From the NCBI GenBank assembly GCA_030612585.1, contig JAUWNP010000086.1, positions 1 to 17,568 on the forward strand: 17,568 nucleotides of DNA, written 5' to 3'. This DNA is from Anaerolineae bacterium. GTDB taxonomy: Bacteria; Chloroflexota; Anaerolineae; B4-G1. Shown in pieces: positions 1 to 7,031 of the stretch (positions are counted from its first letter, which is position 1; the number at the start of each line of letters is the position of its first letter). The notes beneath the pieces are model-generated. The model worked only from the letters and a program-made list of their open reading frames with translations, ran no database searches and was not told the DNA's origin. The translations under genes and the position numbers were made by a program.

Positions 1-107
1 CGATTAAGCGGCGCTGTTATGGCATTACCAGGGTCACAACTCTATTCCAACGCATTTACCTTGACCTTGAGGGCTATCGCCGATTCGCCTAGCCGGAGTA
101 CCCCCAT

Positions 108-302
108 ATGTGGCCCTCCCATGCGAAATCCCAAAGAGCCACAGTTCCACCTCGTGACCCCCGCGCTCTGGCGGAGGGAATCTGCAATGTGCTGAGCCGT
201 CCAGAGGCTCATGTACGGCACCGGGCACAGATTGCAGAGCAGTTCTCACCGGTCAATGTAGCAGCCCGTTACGAACAGTTGTTTGAGAGATTGCTAGAAT
301 AG
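108..302 (+). pseudogene. Glycosyltransferase C-terminal remnant
   Basis: The reading frame ends in a segment typical of the last about 50 residues of GT-B (family 4-type) glycosyltransferases: a VPPRDPRALAEGI stretch (about residues 13-25), then a helix ending in VAARYEQLFERLLE. In intact enzymes this follows the nucleotide-sugar site and packs back on the N-terminal domain. Here resemblance begins abruptly near position 141. The same frame has a stop at 90-92, and the preceding codons do not look like the expected donor-binding motif. There is no good ribosome binding site before 108. I infer a truncated, non-functional tail, broken by a deletion or an insertion whose far side lies before the window. 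The identity of positions 1-140 is unknown. Confidence is fair for the family and lower for the exact edge. Confidence 0.55.
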
Positions 303-361
303 TAAGACACTCGTCATTGATCTACGGGGACGGGGGCTGAGAGCGTCGGAGTAGAAATGCA

Positions 362-390
362 AAACGGGACACCGCCTGGTGGTCCCGTTT
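362..390. terminator. Bidirectional intrinsic terminator
   Basis: A perfect 9-bp stem (AAACGGGAC with GTCCCGTTT) encloses an inner ACC/GGT pairing. It sits between the plus-strand glycosyltransferase remnant and the minus-strand acyl-CoA dehydrogenase gene. The ends of the stem supply T-runs in both directions (TTTCTTT on plus, TTTTG on minus), as expected of a shared terminator between convergent genes. Confidence 0.75.
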
Positions 391-407
391 CTTTACCGGA
401 CGTGGTC

Positions 408-1556
408 TTAGCGCCCCAGCACCTGCCGCGCGATGACCAGTCGCTGGATCTCGTTCGTCCCCTCGCCGATGGAGCACAATCGTTGGTCGCGGTACATACG
501 CTCGACTTCGTATTCCTGCACGTAGCCGTAGCCGCCGTGGATCTGGATCGCTTTGTGGCAGGCGCGCTCTGACATCTCGGTGGCGAAGAGTTTGGCCATG
601 GCTGCCTCTTTGGTGAAGCGTTTTCCTTGTTCCTTGAGCCAGGCGGCCCGGTGGACCATCAGGCGGGCGGCCTCGATCTCTGTGGCCATGTCGGCGACCA
701 TCCACTGGATGGCCTGGAATTTGGCGATGGGCTGGCCGAACTGCACCCGCTCCTTCGCGTAGGCAACGGCCTTCTCGAACGCTCCCTGCGCTAGACCCAC
801 CGCCATTGCTGCGATGGCGACCCGTCCGGCATCGAGCGTGACCAGGAATTGCTTGAAGCCCTCGTTCTCCTTGCCCAGCAGATTCTCCGCCGGGATGCGG
901 CAGTCTTCGAAGAAGAGTTCCGAGGTCACCGAGCCTTTCAATCCCATTTTCTTCTCATCTCGCCCTGGCTCGAAGCCGGGCGTGCCCTTTTCGACGATGA
1001 ACGCGGAGATGCCCCGCGTGCCCTTTTCTGGATCGGTCTTGGCAGTGACGGCGACGAAGTCGGCGATGGAACCGTTGGTGATGAAGTTCTTCTGGCCATT
1101 GATGACCCACTCATTCGTACGGCCGTCGCGCACGGCGCGGGTACGAGTAGCCCCGGCGTCGGAGCCGGCCTGGGGCTCGGTCAGGCCGAAGGCTCCGACC
1201 TTCTCTCCGCGTGCTGCCGGCACCAGGTACTTTTGCTTCTGTTCCTCGGTACCGAAGAGGTAGACCGGCTCACAGTAGAGGGAGGTTTGAGCATCAAGGG
1301 TGATAGCCATAGAGCCGGACACGCGGGCGATCTCCTCCAGCGCGATGACCATGCTGGTGTAGCCAGCGCCGGAGCCGCCGTACTCCTCCGGGAAGGGCAG
1401 GCCCATCAAGCCCACCTGGCCCATCTTGCGGAAGATGTCCCAGGGGAACTCGTCGGTCGCGTCAATCTCCTCGGCACGGGGCGCGATCTCCTGCTCGGCG
1501 AACTCGCGCACCATGCGACGGAACAAACGTTGTTCTTCGGTTAGTTGAAAGTCCAT
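408..1556 (-). CDS. Acyl-CoA dehydrogenase
   Basis: FAD-dependent alpha,beta-desaturation of an acyl-CoA, with electrons normally passed to electron-transfer flavoprotein in the cytoplasm. The 382-residue length is normal for the family. The flavin/substrate signature GLTEPQAGSDAG is at 124-135, and the C-terminal signature QIHGGYGYVQEYEVERMYRD at 338-357. The catalytic base is most likely Glu365 in IGEGTNEIQR, the same place as in short- and medium-chain enzymes. The start is fixed by AAGGAG eight bases before the ATG. The gene is last in the minus-strand cluster, 16 bp after the CoA-transferase and followed by a terminator, so co-transcription is likely. Chain length and exact substrate cannot be read from the sequence. 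No sign of damage. Confidence 0.95.
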   Translation of the reverse strand: MDFQLTEEQRLFRRMVREFAEQEIAPRAEEIDATDEFPWDIFRKMGQVGLMGLPFPEEYGGSGAGYTSMVIALEEIARVSGSMAITLDAQTSLYCEPVYLFGTEEQKQKYLVPAARGEKVGAFGLTEPQAGSDAGATRTRAVRDGRTNEWVINGQKNFITNGSIADFVAVTAKTDPEKGTRGISAFIVEKGTPGFEPGRDEKKMGLKGSVTSELFFEDCRIPAENLLGKENEGFKQFLVTLDAGRVAIAAMAVGLAQGAFEKAVAYAKERVQFGQPIAKFQAIQWMVADMATEIEAARLMVHRAAWLKEQGKRFTKEAAMAKLFATEMSERACHKAIQIHGGYGYVQEYEVERMYRDQRLCSIGEGTNEIQRLVIARQVLGR

Positions 1557-1572
1557 TGTTGCTACTCCTTCT

Positions 1573-3351
1573 CTACTTCCCGATCACCATCCCCGTGGGG
1601 TCAATCTCGCGTAGAATGTGCTGCTCCTCCGGCGTGGGAGGTGTGCTCTCCGGCACTTCATCGGGGATGATGATCTCAAACTCGCTGTTAGTCTGGATTT
1701 CCTCGATGGTCACACCCGGATGACGGCTGATGAGTTTTAGACGTTTCGTTGCCTCGTCGAAGCCGTAGATCCCCAGTTGAGTGATCACCCGGTAAGGGCC
1801 ACTGTCCTCGGGCAGGCCAGCCGCCTCGCGCGCGCCGGGGCCGCTGAGGTAGCCGGGCGTGGTGGTGAAGGGTAGTTCTTTCACGAAGCGGCGCTTGTCC
1901 TGGCGCATGATGATGATCGTGCGCCAGCAGAGGGAGCCGATGTCGTTGGCCCCGCCGCTGCCCGGCAATCGCACTTTTGGACGTTCCCAATCGCCGATGA
2001 CGGTGGTGTTGATGTTGCCGTGGGGGTCAATGGCTGCCGTGCCCAGGAAGCCATAGTCAATGTAGCCGTTCTGCAGAAGGCTCATTACGTCGTGCATAGA
2101 AGAGGCAGCCACTGCCCGGTGGAAGGTGCGCGAATCGCCCACCGAGATGGGCAGCACCGGCACCTGGGGACCGATGCCCCCAGCCTCAAAGATAATCAGC
2201 AGGTTGGGAGCGTGGGTGCGCTGAGCGAGCAGCGAGGCGATCATCGGCAGGCCGGTGCCCACGAAGATGGACCTGCCGTCTTCCAAAATGTGGGAAGCCA
2301 CGCATGCCAGCAACTCGGTCGGCGTGTACGGTGTTCCCGTCATCGGTCTCTCCTGTGCCGGCATTGGCGCGCGGTACTGCTCTACCCGCTTGAGGTAGTT
2401 CAACTTGCGCACGCCGCCCACCAGTTCCAGGTATTCCTCAAAGTCCTGCACCCCCAAGACGTACTTTTCGAAGTACTCCCGTGTCCCTTCCTCCGTCTTC
2501 GAGACGGTGAGCCACTCGTGGATATGGTCCTCGTCGAAGAAGTACAGGTAGGGCATCTCGGTGGGGTGTGCGCCGTAGGGCACCTCACACACCGCGTCCA
2601 CCAAAAAGAATGGGATCACCGTCCGGCCGGGGTCCTGGCGGATGGCCTCTTCATCCACGATTTCCTCGGTGGTGATGATCAGCCGCCGCGCCGCCCGAGC
2701 CAGTTCGAAGTCCTCCACCAGGATGCCGTCAATCTGTGCGTTGCCATACTTATCGCAGCGGGGCACGTGGAACATGGCCACGTCGGGGTAGCAGGCGGGG
2801 AGGAGGCAGACCGGCTTGCCGCTCCAGGGGTCACGCACAATCTTGGCCGAACTTTTCTCGAAAGTGTCGGTGCCCATCAGGTTGCGCGAGGGAATGAAGG
2901 GTATGCCCATCGCTGCTGCCAGGAAGCGCCACTGGTAAGCGGCGTTGCTGATCTCGGCCACCACCGTGCATTTTCCGCTCTCCACCGCTCGCCGGCCGGC
3001 GGGGGAAAGGCCGCGTAGTTCGTGTCCGAAAGAGTAGGCCACCTCCACCTTGTTCACACATCCAGCGCCAATGAGGAGGTCAATGTCGTGCACGGCCGTC
3101 TTGCCGGCCATGATCAGGTTGCGCCTGCGTTGGCGGATGATCTCGTAGATCAGGGCCATGGGGATGCGGATGTGGCCAAATCCGCCGCAGGCGATGAAGT
3201 CCCCATCCTGGACAAAGCGCTCCACCGCCTCTTGTACCGTGATCTGCTTGTCTTTCAGCCTGCGGGATTTGTTCTCCCGCACCCAGCGGCGATGTTCGTC
3301 GGGATCGTGCCAGCCAATCAATTCGCCCTGGCCTGCTCGCAGTATGTTCAT
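1573..3351 (-). CDS. Fused alpha-beta family I CoA-transferase
   Basis: Transfers CoA between acids through a glutamyl-CoA thioester. The closest familiar types are glutaconate and 3-oxoacid CoA-transferases. Both subunits are on one 592-residue chain. The alpha-like half (about 30-325) contains the GGFGHIRIP glycine-rich turn at 56-64. A linker about 325-345 is followed by the beta-like half (about 345-565), with FVGTGLPMIA at 363-372, the IIFEAGGIGP active-site motif and the GSGGAND oxyanion motif at 464-470. Glu389 is the likely catalytic nucleophile. Its presence argues for true transferase chemistry rather than the glutamate-less, hydrolase-like relatives of steroid ring degradation. The ribosome binding site before 3351 is weak. 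The gene lies 86 bp after the nuclease gene and just before the acyl-CoA dehydrogenase, so it probably supplies that enzyme's CoA ester. Substrate unknown. Confidence 0.85.
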   Translation of the reverse strand: MNILRAGQGELIGWHDPDEHRRWVRENKSRRLKDKQITVQEAVERFVQDGDFIACGGFGHIRIPMALIYEIIRQRRRNLIMAGKTAVHDIDLLIGAGCVNKVEVAYSFGHELRGLSPAGRRAVESGKCTVVAEISNAAYQWRFLAAAMGIPFIPSRNLMGTDTFEKSSAKIVRDPWSGKPVCLLPACYPDVAMFHVPRCDKYGNAQIDGILVEDFELARAARRLIITTEEIVDEEAIRQDPGRTVIPFFLVDAVCEVPYGAHPTEMPYLYFFDEDHIHEWLTVSKTEEGTREYFEKYVLGVQDFEEYLELVGGVRKLNYLKRVEQYRAPMPAQERPMTGTPYTPTELLACVASHILEDGRSIFVGTGLPMIASLLAQRTHAPNLLIIFEAGGIGPQVPVLPISVGDSRTFHRAVAASSMHDVMSLLQNGYIDYGFLGTAAIDPHGNINTTVIGDWERPKVRLPGSGGANDIGSLCWRTIIIMRQDKRRFVKELPFTTTPGYLSGPGAREAAGLPEDSGPYRVITQLGIYGFDEATKRLKLISRHPGVTIEEIQTNSEFEIIIPDEVPESTPPTPEEQHILREIDPTGMVIGK

Positions 3352-3437
3352 CGTTTTGCTCTTCCCTCAATCCCTGCTATCTACCTTTCTACGGCGTGTT
3401 GGAATAAGAGGAGTTCCGCTGTGCCTATGTCTTGCCC

Positions 3438-4529
3438 TCACACATCATACCGCTCGCGCAGGTAGTTTCGCCAGTCTAGGTCAATCCCTTCAATCTTGTT
3501 CACACGTGCTATGAACTGCTCCACCGTCCAGTGACGCATCGGCGGTGCATCCTTCAGCACAGCGTTCCACGCGCCGATTATGCTCTCTTCCTCCCTGTCA
3601 ACCAGCGAGCGGAGTTGTGGCGGGACCGCGCGCAGTTTGGTGTTCCTAGAAAAGCCGATGGAGACTACCTCAACCTGGTCAGCCTCGCCCGTCTGCTGGA
3701 GGTACGCCGCCAGAAGGAACTGGCGCATCAGTTGATAGAACGGACCCTGGAAGGGACAACCCTGCACACCCGCGAAGGCAGAAAGCGAAATGCCCGCCGC
3801 TTCCATGTGTTCCCAGTAACGCCGCGACCTGCGGTCCCCGCCCGTCGTCAGTAGACACGACCGGGCAGGGTCTTTGTCCCTTGCTACGTCAAGTGATGTG
3901 CACCTGGCTTTGTCATCCTTGTGAGCCGACTGGAAGGCACTGCATACACCAAACCCGTGTTCGGTGTATTTCCACTCAACCAGTGTTATGCACCTCCGCT
4001 TGCTCCTTCCGGTCCAGGAGATGGCCGCGTCGATGCTGGTGCGGTTCTGCCCTCGCTTTCCTCCCCTCGGCTCGCCCATCCACTGTGTAACCTCCAGCGG
4101 GCCTGTGTATTCGAATTCGATTCCCGTCACCTCCCGCAGACCTGGGAGGAAAGGCTGCAACGCAGCCTTGGCCAGATCGAGATTCTGCCGGAGCGGAAAG
4201 AGGAAATTCAGGCATGCAGCCTGGGAACTCTTCAGGTTCAGCACTTCGGAATGCAGGGCAATGTCCTCTTCAGCCAGGTAGGCAAAGATTGCGTTGGCCA
4301 GAGGCTCGTAGAAGGCCAGCCGTTCGTGACCAGCGGGCAGAATGTGCGGATAGGTGTAGGCTGGCCGCTTGCTCGCGCTGCCGTCGCTGAGTTGGGGCCA
4401 GTGCCGGCGCTTGAAGGCGACCTGCCGGAAGATCTCCTGCTGCTCGAAACTGTTCTGCCGGTAGAACCAGGAGGTATTCCCGCCTTCCTCGCCAGGAAGC
4501 ACGTGACGCTTAATGGTGACTGGAACCAT
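3438..4529 (-). CDS. PGN_0703-like putative restriction endonuclease
   Basis: Resembles the PGN_0703 family of putative restriction endonucleases, with a PD-(D/E)xK-type core. In the 363-residue product I see the family hallmark LKSSQAACLNFLFPL (99-113), then TSIDAAI with Asp167, and VEWKYTE with Glu185 and Lys187 as the ExK half of the site. An open frame extends to 4667, but AAGGAG nine bases before the ATG at 4529 favours this start, and the 46-residue extension is low-complexity and crosses a large inverted repeat. No methyltransferase gene is adjacent. It is co-directional with, and sits in the middle of, an acyl-CoA gene cluster to which it has no obvious biochemical link, so it is probably an insertion. 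DNA specificity, and whether it acts in defence, cannot be told from the sequence. Confidence 0.72.
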   Translation of the reverse strand: MVPVTIKRHVLPGEEGGNTSWFYRQNSFEQQEIFRQVAFKRRHWPQLSDGSASKRPAYTYPHILPAGHERLAFYEPLANAIFAYLAEEDIALHSEVLNLKSSQAACLNFLFPLRQNLDLAKAALQPFLPGLREVTGIEFEYTGPLEVTQWMGEPRGGKRGQNRTSIDAAISWTGRSKRRCITLVEWKYTEHGFGVCSAFQSAHKDDKARCTSLDVARDKDPARSCLLTTGGDRRSRRYWEHMEAAGISLSAFAGVQGCPFQGPFYQLMRQFLLAAYLQQTGEADQVEVVSIGFSRNTKLRAVPPQLRSLVDREEESIIGAWNAVLKDAPPMRHWTVEQFIARVNKIEGIDLDWRNYLRERYDV

Positions 4530-4619
4530 CGTTTTCATCTCCTTGTCCATCTCACTTATCTGAATCCGGTCTCCGTGCCTCGGAACAAAGCCGGTACGGA
4601 GATATTTACTGGGACTGAC

Positions 4620-4665
4620 GGGGCGGCGGGCTTCGGCCATGCTCCGTCCACAGACCCGCCGCCCC
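4620..4665. repeat. GC-rich inverted repeat upstream of nuclease gene
   Basis: GGGGCGGCGGG at 4620-4630 pairs perfectly with CCCGCCGCCCC at 4655-4665 around a 24-nt loop. It lies in the gap between the DUF35 gene and the nuclease gene, about 90 bp upstream of the nuclease start. There is no T-run on either side, so it is not a canonical intrinsic terminator. It could be an operator, an attenuating structure or a terminator of another kind. A smaller 6-bp pairing (CTCCGT 4571-4576 with ACGGAG 4596-4601) lies closer to the nuclease start. Confidence 0.6.
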
Positions 4666-4708
4666 ATCCACTATGCCAAACGCACGTGAAAACCTGCCAT
4701 TATCTGTC

Positions 4709-4743
4709 AACTGCTAGCTGCTAACGGCTGACTGCTAACGGCT
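4709..4743. repeat. Heptanucleotide tandem repeat (5 units)
   Basis: Five consecutive 7-nt units read AACTGCT, AGCTGCT, AACGGCT, GACTGCT, AACGGCT. The array ends 6 nt before the stop codon of the DUF35 gene ending at 4750. It resembles the short tandemly repeated repetitive sequences described in other bacteria. Function unknown. Confidence 0.7.
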
Positions 4744-4749
4744 TTCGTG

Positions 4750-5223
4750 TTATGCCGGCTTGAAGTACGCGATGTCCAGGATGCTTCCTTTCCGCTCTGC
4801 TTTCTTCTTGAAAATGGCCTCGACGGGCATCCCGATGCAGACTCGGTCGGGCTCGACCTCACCCAGGTAGTGCACCAGGCCGCCGTCTGTGCCGTCCAGG
4901 TGCACAAAGGCCATGATACGCGGTTCCGGCAGATAGTTGCCGTCCAGGTCCACGTGGACGACGGTAAAGGTGTACACCCGGCCCGTGGTCGGTGTCTCTA
5001 CCCACTCTTCCAGGTGGGCGAAGCACTGCTCGCAGTAGAGGCGCGGCGGAACGTAGGTGATGCCGCAGGTTGGGCAGACGGTGCCCAGGAATTTGCCGTG
5101 CTCCTGGATCTCGCGGAAGAACTTCTCTCCGGCGATGCCGACGGTGTACCGGCCCTGGGTAGGCATGTCTCCTTCCCAGGCCAGCGCATCGTGCGCATGT
5201 TCGATTCTATGCATTAGAGGCAT
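4750..5223 (-). CDS. Zn-ribbon/OB-fold DUF35 protein (first by coordinate)
   Basis: DUF35 proteins bind thiolase-fold enzymes and help hold the CoA substrate. Examples are the archaeal thiolase/HMG-CoA synthase complex, ChsH2 with the aldolase Ltp2, and BbsA with BbsB. This 157-residue protein has a rubredoxin-like zinc knuckle with Cys50, Cys53, Cys64 and Cys67 (CPTC, then CEQC), followed by an OB-fold (about 75-157) ending in ILDIAYFKPA. The frame is open to 5304, but GAAGGAG just before the ATG at 5223 decides the start, and the upstream codons are translated tandem repeat. It is separated from the second DUF35 gene by a repeat array. It probably forms a complex with one of the two thiolase-fold proteins encoded upstream. 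Which one is not evident. Confidence 0.88.
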   Translation of the reverse strand: MPLMHRIEHAHDALAWEGDMPTQGRYTVGIAGEKFFREIQEHGKFLGTVCPTCGITYVPPRLYCEQCFAHLEEWVETPTTGRVYTFTVVHVDLDGNYLPEPRIMAFVHLDGTDGGLVHYLGEVEPDRVCIGMPVEAIFKKKAERKGSILDIAYFKPA

Positions 5224-5239
5224 TTTACACTCCTTCGGT

Positions 5240-5342
5240 ATTGGTAGATTGGTATATTGGTACATTGGTACATTGGTACATTGGTTATCCTTGCGTGCAA
5301 CCAATTCACCAGTTTCCCAATCTACCAGTTTACCATTCTACC
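5240..5342. repeat. Two opposed octanucleotide repeat arrays
   Basis: Six 8-nt units of the form ATTGGTNN run from 5240 to 5287. After a 12-nt spacer, five units of the complementary form (ACCAATTC, ACCAGTTT, CCCAATCT, ACCAGTTT, ACCATTCT) run from 5300 to 5339. The arrays are roughly reverse complements and could fold into one long hairpin in the mRNA between the two DUF35 genes. The second array runs into the stop codon of the gene ending at 5338. Units are too short and have no spacers, so this is not a CRISPR array. Confidence 0.85.
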
Positions 5343-5844
5343 GCCCTATGGGCTTGAAATACACAATGTCGGTGATAGCACCGGTGCGTTCCTCTATCGG
5401 CTTCCACACCGCCTGCACTCGCATGCCGATCTTGATATCCTGCGGGTCCACCTCGCCCAGCATGTGCATGATGCCCATCCCAGGCGAAGCGCCGTCTATC
5501 TCAATGACGGCCGGGAGTTGTGGCTCTTCCAGCCGGATCATGTCCCAGGTGACGTAGCACAGGGAGAAGGTGATGATGGTGCCGGTGTCCTGGAGGTCTA
5601 CCCAGCGGTCGGTAGCGCAGAAGCACTGTTCGCAGACCATGCGGGGAGGGATCATCACCCGGCGGCACTCGGGGCAACTGCGCCCGACCAGTTTGCCGGC
5701 CTTCAGCCCTTGCAGATAGCCGCCGATGGCTACGCCCGCGTCCCAGGCGTAGCGCGTGTTGGGGTCCCAGGTCTCGAAAAGGACGCGGCCTTCCTCAAAG
5801 TCCTTTCTGCGAAGGTATACGCTGTCATATACGTGCTCTTTCAT
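5338..5844 (-). CDS. Zn-ribbon/OB-fold DUF35 protein (second by coordinate)
   Basis: A 168-residue paralogue of the neighbouring DUF35 protein, with a longer N-terminal helical part (1-50), a zinc knuckle at Cys57, Cys60, Cys71 and Cys74 (CPEC, then CEQC), and an OB-fold (about 85-168) ending in ITDIVYFKPIGR. The family acts as a partner subunit of thiolase-fold enzymes. The start is supported by GGAGGA five bases before the ATG. It lies 10 bp downstream of the thiolase-fold gene ending at 5855, with its Shine-Dalgarno sequence in that gap, so tight co-expression and a thiolase-DUF35 complex are likely. The two DUF35 proteins are clearly divergent outside the zinc knuckle and C-terminus, which suggests separate partners rather than a recent duplication. 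Confidence 0.88.
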   Translation of the reverse strand: MKEHVYDSVYLRRKDFEEGRVLFETWDPNTRYAWDAGVAIGGYLQGLKAGKLVGRSCPECRRVMIPPRMVCEQCFCATDRWVDLQDTGTIITFSLCYVTWDMIRLEEPQLPAVIEIDGASPGMGIMHMLGEVDPQDIKIGMRVQAVWKPIEERTGAITDIVYFKPIGR

Positions 5845-5854
5845 CTCATTCCTC

Positions 5855-7021
5855 CTAGATTCCCATCACGACCACAGTGCCGACCTGCATCAGGTCGCCC
5901 CAGGCCTGGGCCAGCCCGCGCTTGGGGTTGCCGGGCACCTGGCGGGCGCCCGCCTCCCCCCGCAACTGCCAGAAGATCTCCGCCACCTTCATCAGGCCGG
6001 CGGCGGCGATGGGATTCCCCACGCCCAGCAGCCCCCCGGAGGGACACACGGGCAGGTCGCCGTCTCGCTGAGTGACCCCTGCTGCGGTGGCCTCCGGCGC
6101 CTTCCCCTTGTCGAACAGCATCAACCCTTCCAGGTGGTGCAGTTCCTTGTAGTCGAAGGGGTCGTAGGGCTCGGCGATGTGGATCTGCTGGCGCGGCTCG
6201 GTGATACCGGCCATCTCGTAGGCCATCCGCGCCGCCTCCTCGACGTAGATAGGGTAGGAGAGGTCGCGGTTGGTCCAGTAGGCGGTATCGAGGTTCCAGC
6301 CCACTCCCTCGATCCAGACCGGTTTGTTCGTCACGCGGCGGGCGACGTGATTAGCGCACATCACCAGGGCGACGGCGCCGTCGCTGATGGGGCTCACGTC
6401 CCCGCGCTGTACCGGCCAGGCCATGACCTCGGTGTTCAAGATATCCTCGACGGTGATGTTCGGGTCGCCCAGTAGTGCGGCGGGATGATCGGCGGCGTTC
6501 CGCTTGTTCTTGACCGCGACGGTGGCGATGTCCCGCTTATCGAGCCCGTAGCGGCTCATATAGGCGTTCATCTCCAGCGCGAAGATCCATAGCAGGTTGG
6601 GCCACAGTGGCCGCTCGGTAGTATGGTCGAAGATGGTGAGGAAAGCCCCCTGTGGGTGGGGCTGGCAGGAGGACATTTTTTCCTCGCAGACGACCAGGAC
6701 GGTGTCGAAGAGGCCGCTGGCGATGTGGTACCAACCCTGTATGGGGGCGAAGACGCCCGTGCCTCCACCGACGTAGCCGCGCATGACCGGCTTGCCCCAG
6801 GCCCCGCAGCCGTCGGAGAGGTACTCGCTCTTCATGTGCACGCCGTCAAAGGCGTCGGGCGCGGTGCCGATTACCACCGCGTCTACGTCATCCAGCGTCA
6901 TTTCACAGGATTCCAGTGCCAGGTGGGCGGCTTCCCAGGCCAGTTCCTTGGCCGTCTCCTGGGCGCGGCGGACGAACTTGGTCATCCCCGCGCCGACGAT
7001 TGCAACGCGATTTCCACTCAT
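5855..7021 (-). CDS. SCP-x-type thiolase-fold protein lacking catalytic Cys (A)
   Basis: A 388-residue thiolase-superfamily protein of the SCP-x/lipid-transfer type, beginning RVAIVGAGMTKF. Aligning by eye, without gaps, to the human SCP-x segment around NNNCATGST puts Gly86 (in YVGGGTG) where the nucleophilic Cys should be. The HDCF motif is replaced by YDPF (286-289), and the GHP histidine by Asn336 in GVGNP. The C-terminal core QLRGEAGARQVPG is well kept. Ordinary Claisen thiolysis through a cysteinyl thioester is therefore unlikely. Cys-less relatives such as Ltp2 are retro-aldolases, so an aldol-type or structural role is possible. AGGAGG six bases before the ATG supports the start. It lies 10 bp after the paralogue and 10 bp before a DUF35 gene. 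The reaction is not proven. Confidence 0.85.
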   Translation of the reverse strand: MSGNRVAIVGAGMTKFVRRAQETAKELAWEAAHLALESCEMTLDDVDAVVIGTAPDAFDGVHMKSEYLSDGCGAWGKPVMRGYVGGGTGVFAPIQGWYHIASGLFDTVLVVCEEKMSSCQPHPQGAFLTIFDHTTERPLWPNLLWIFALEMNAYMSRYGLDKRDIATVAVKNKRNAADHPAALLGDPNITVEDILNTEVMAWPVQRGDVSPISDGAVALVMCANHVARRVTNKPVWIEGVGWNLDTAYWTNRDLSYPIYVEEAARMAYEMAGITEPRQQIHIAEPYDPFDYKELHHLEGLMLFDKGKAPEATAAGVTQRDGDLPVCPSGGLLGVGNPIAAAGLMKVAEIFWQLRGEAGARQVPGNPKRGLAQAWGDLMQVGTVVVMGI

Positions 7022-7031
7022 TGTGCGCCTC

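Noticed and set aside
192..222. Group II intron domain V-like GAGCCGT...GTACGGC hairpin
   Set aside because: The stem is only about 5 bp, the bulge and loop sizes do not fit domain V, and the same bases encode the recognisable glycosyltransferase tail.
2020..3018. Long plus-strand frame opposite the CoA-transferase
   Set aside because: It is an antisense shadow in high-GC DNA, with no domain or start signal. The similar long frames at 6783-8204, 10885-12324 and 12557-13723 are rejected for the same reason.
4530..4667. N-terminal extension of the PGN_0703-like nuclease
   Set aside because: It crosses a large inverted repeat and lacks a ribosome binding site. A well-spaced AAGGAG precedes the ATG at 4529.
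5224..5304. N-terminal extension of the first DUF35 protein
   Set aside because: Those codons are the translated octanucleotide array; GAAGGAG supports the start at 5223.
5240..5342. Possible CRISPR array
   Set aside because: The units are 8 nt with no unique spacers and the array reverses direction, so it is a simple tandem repeat.
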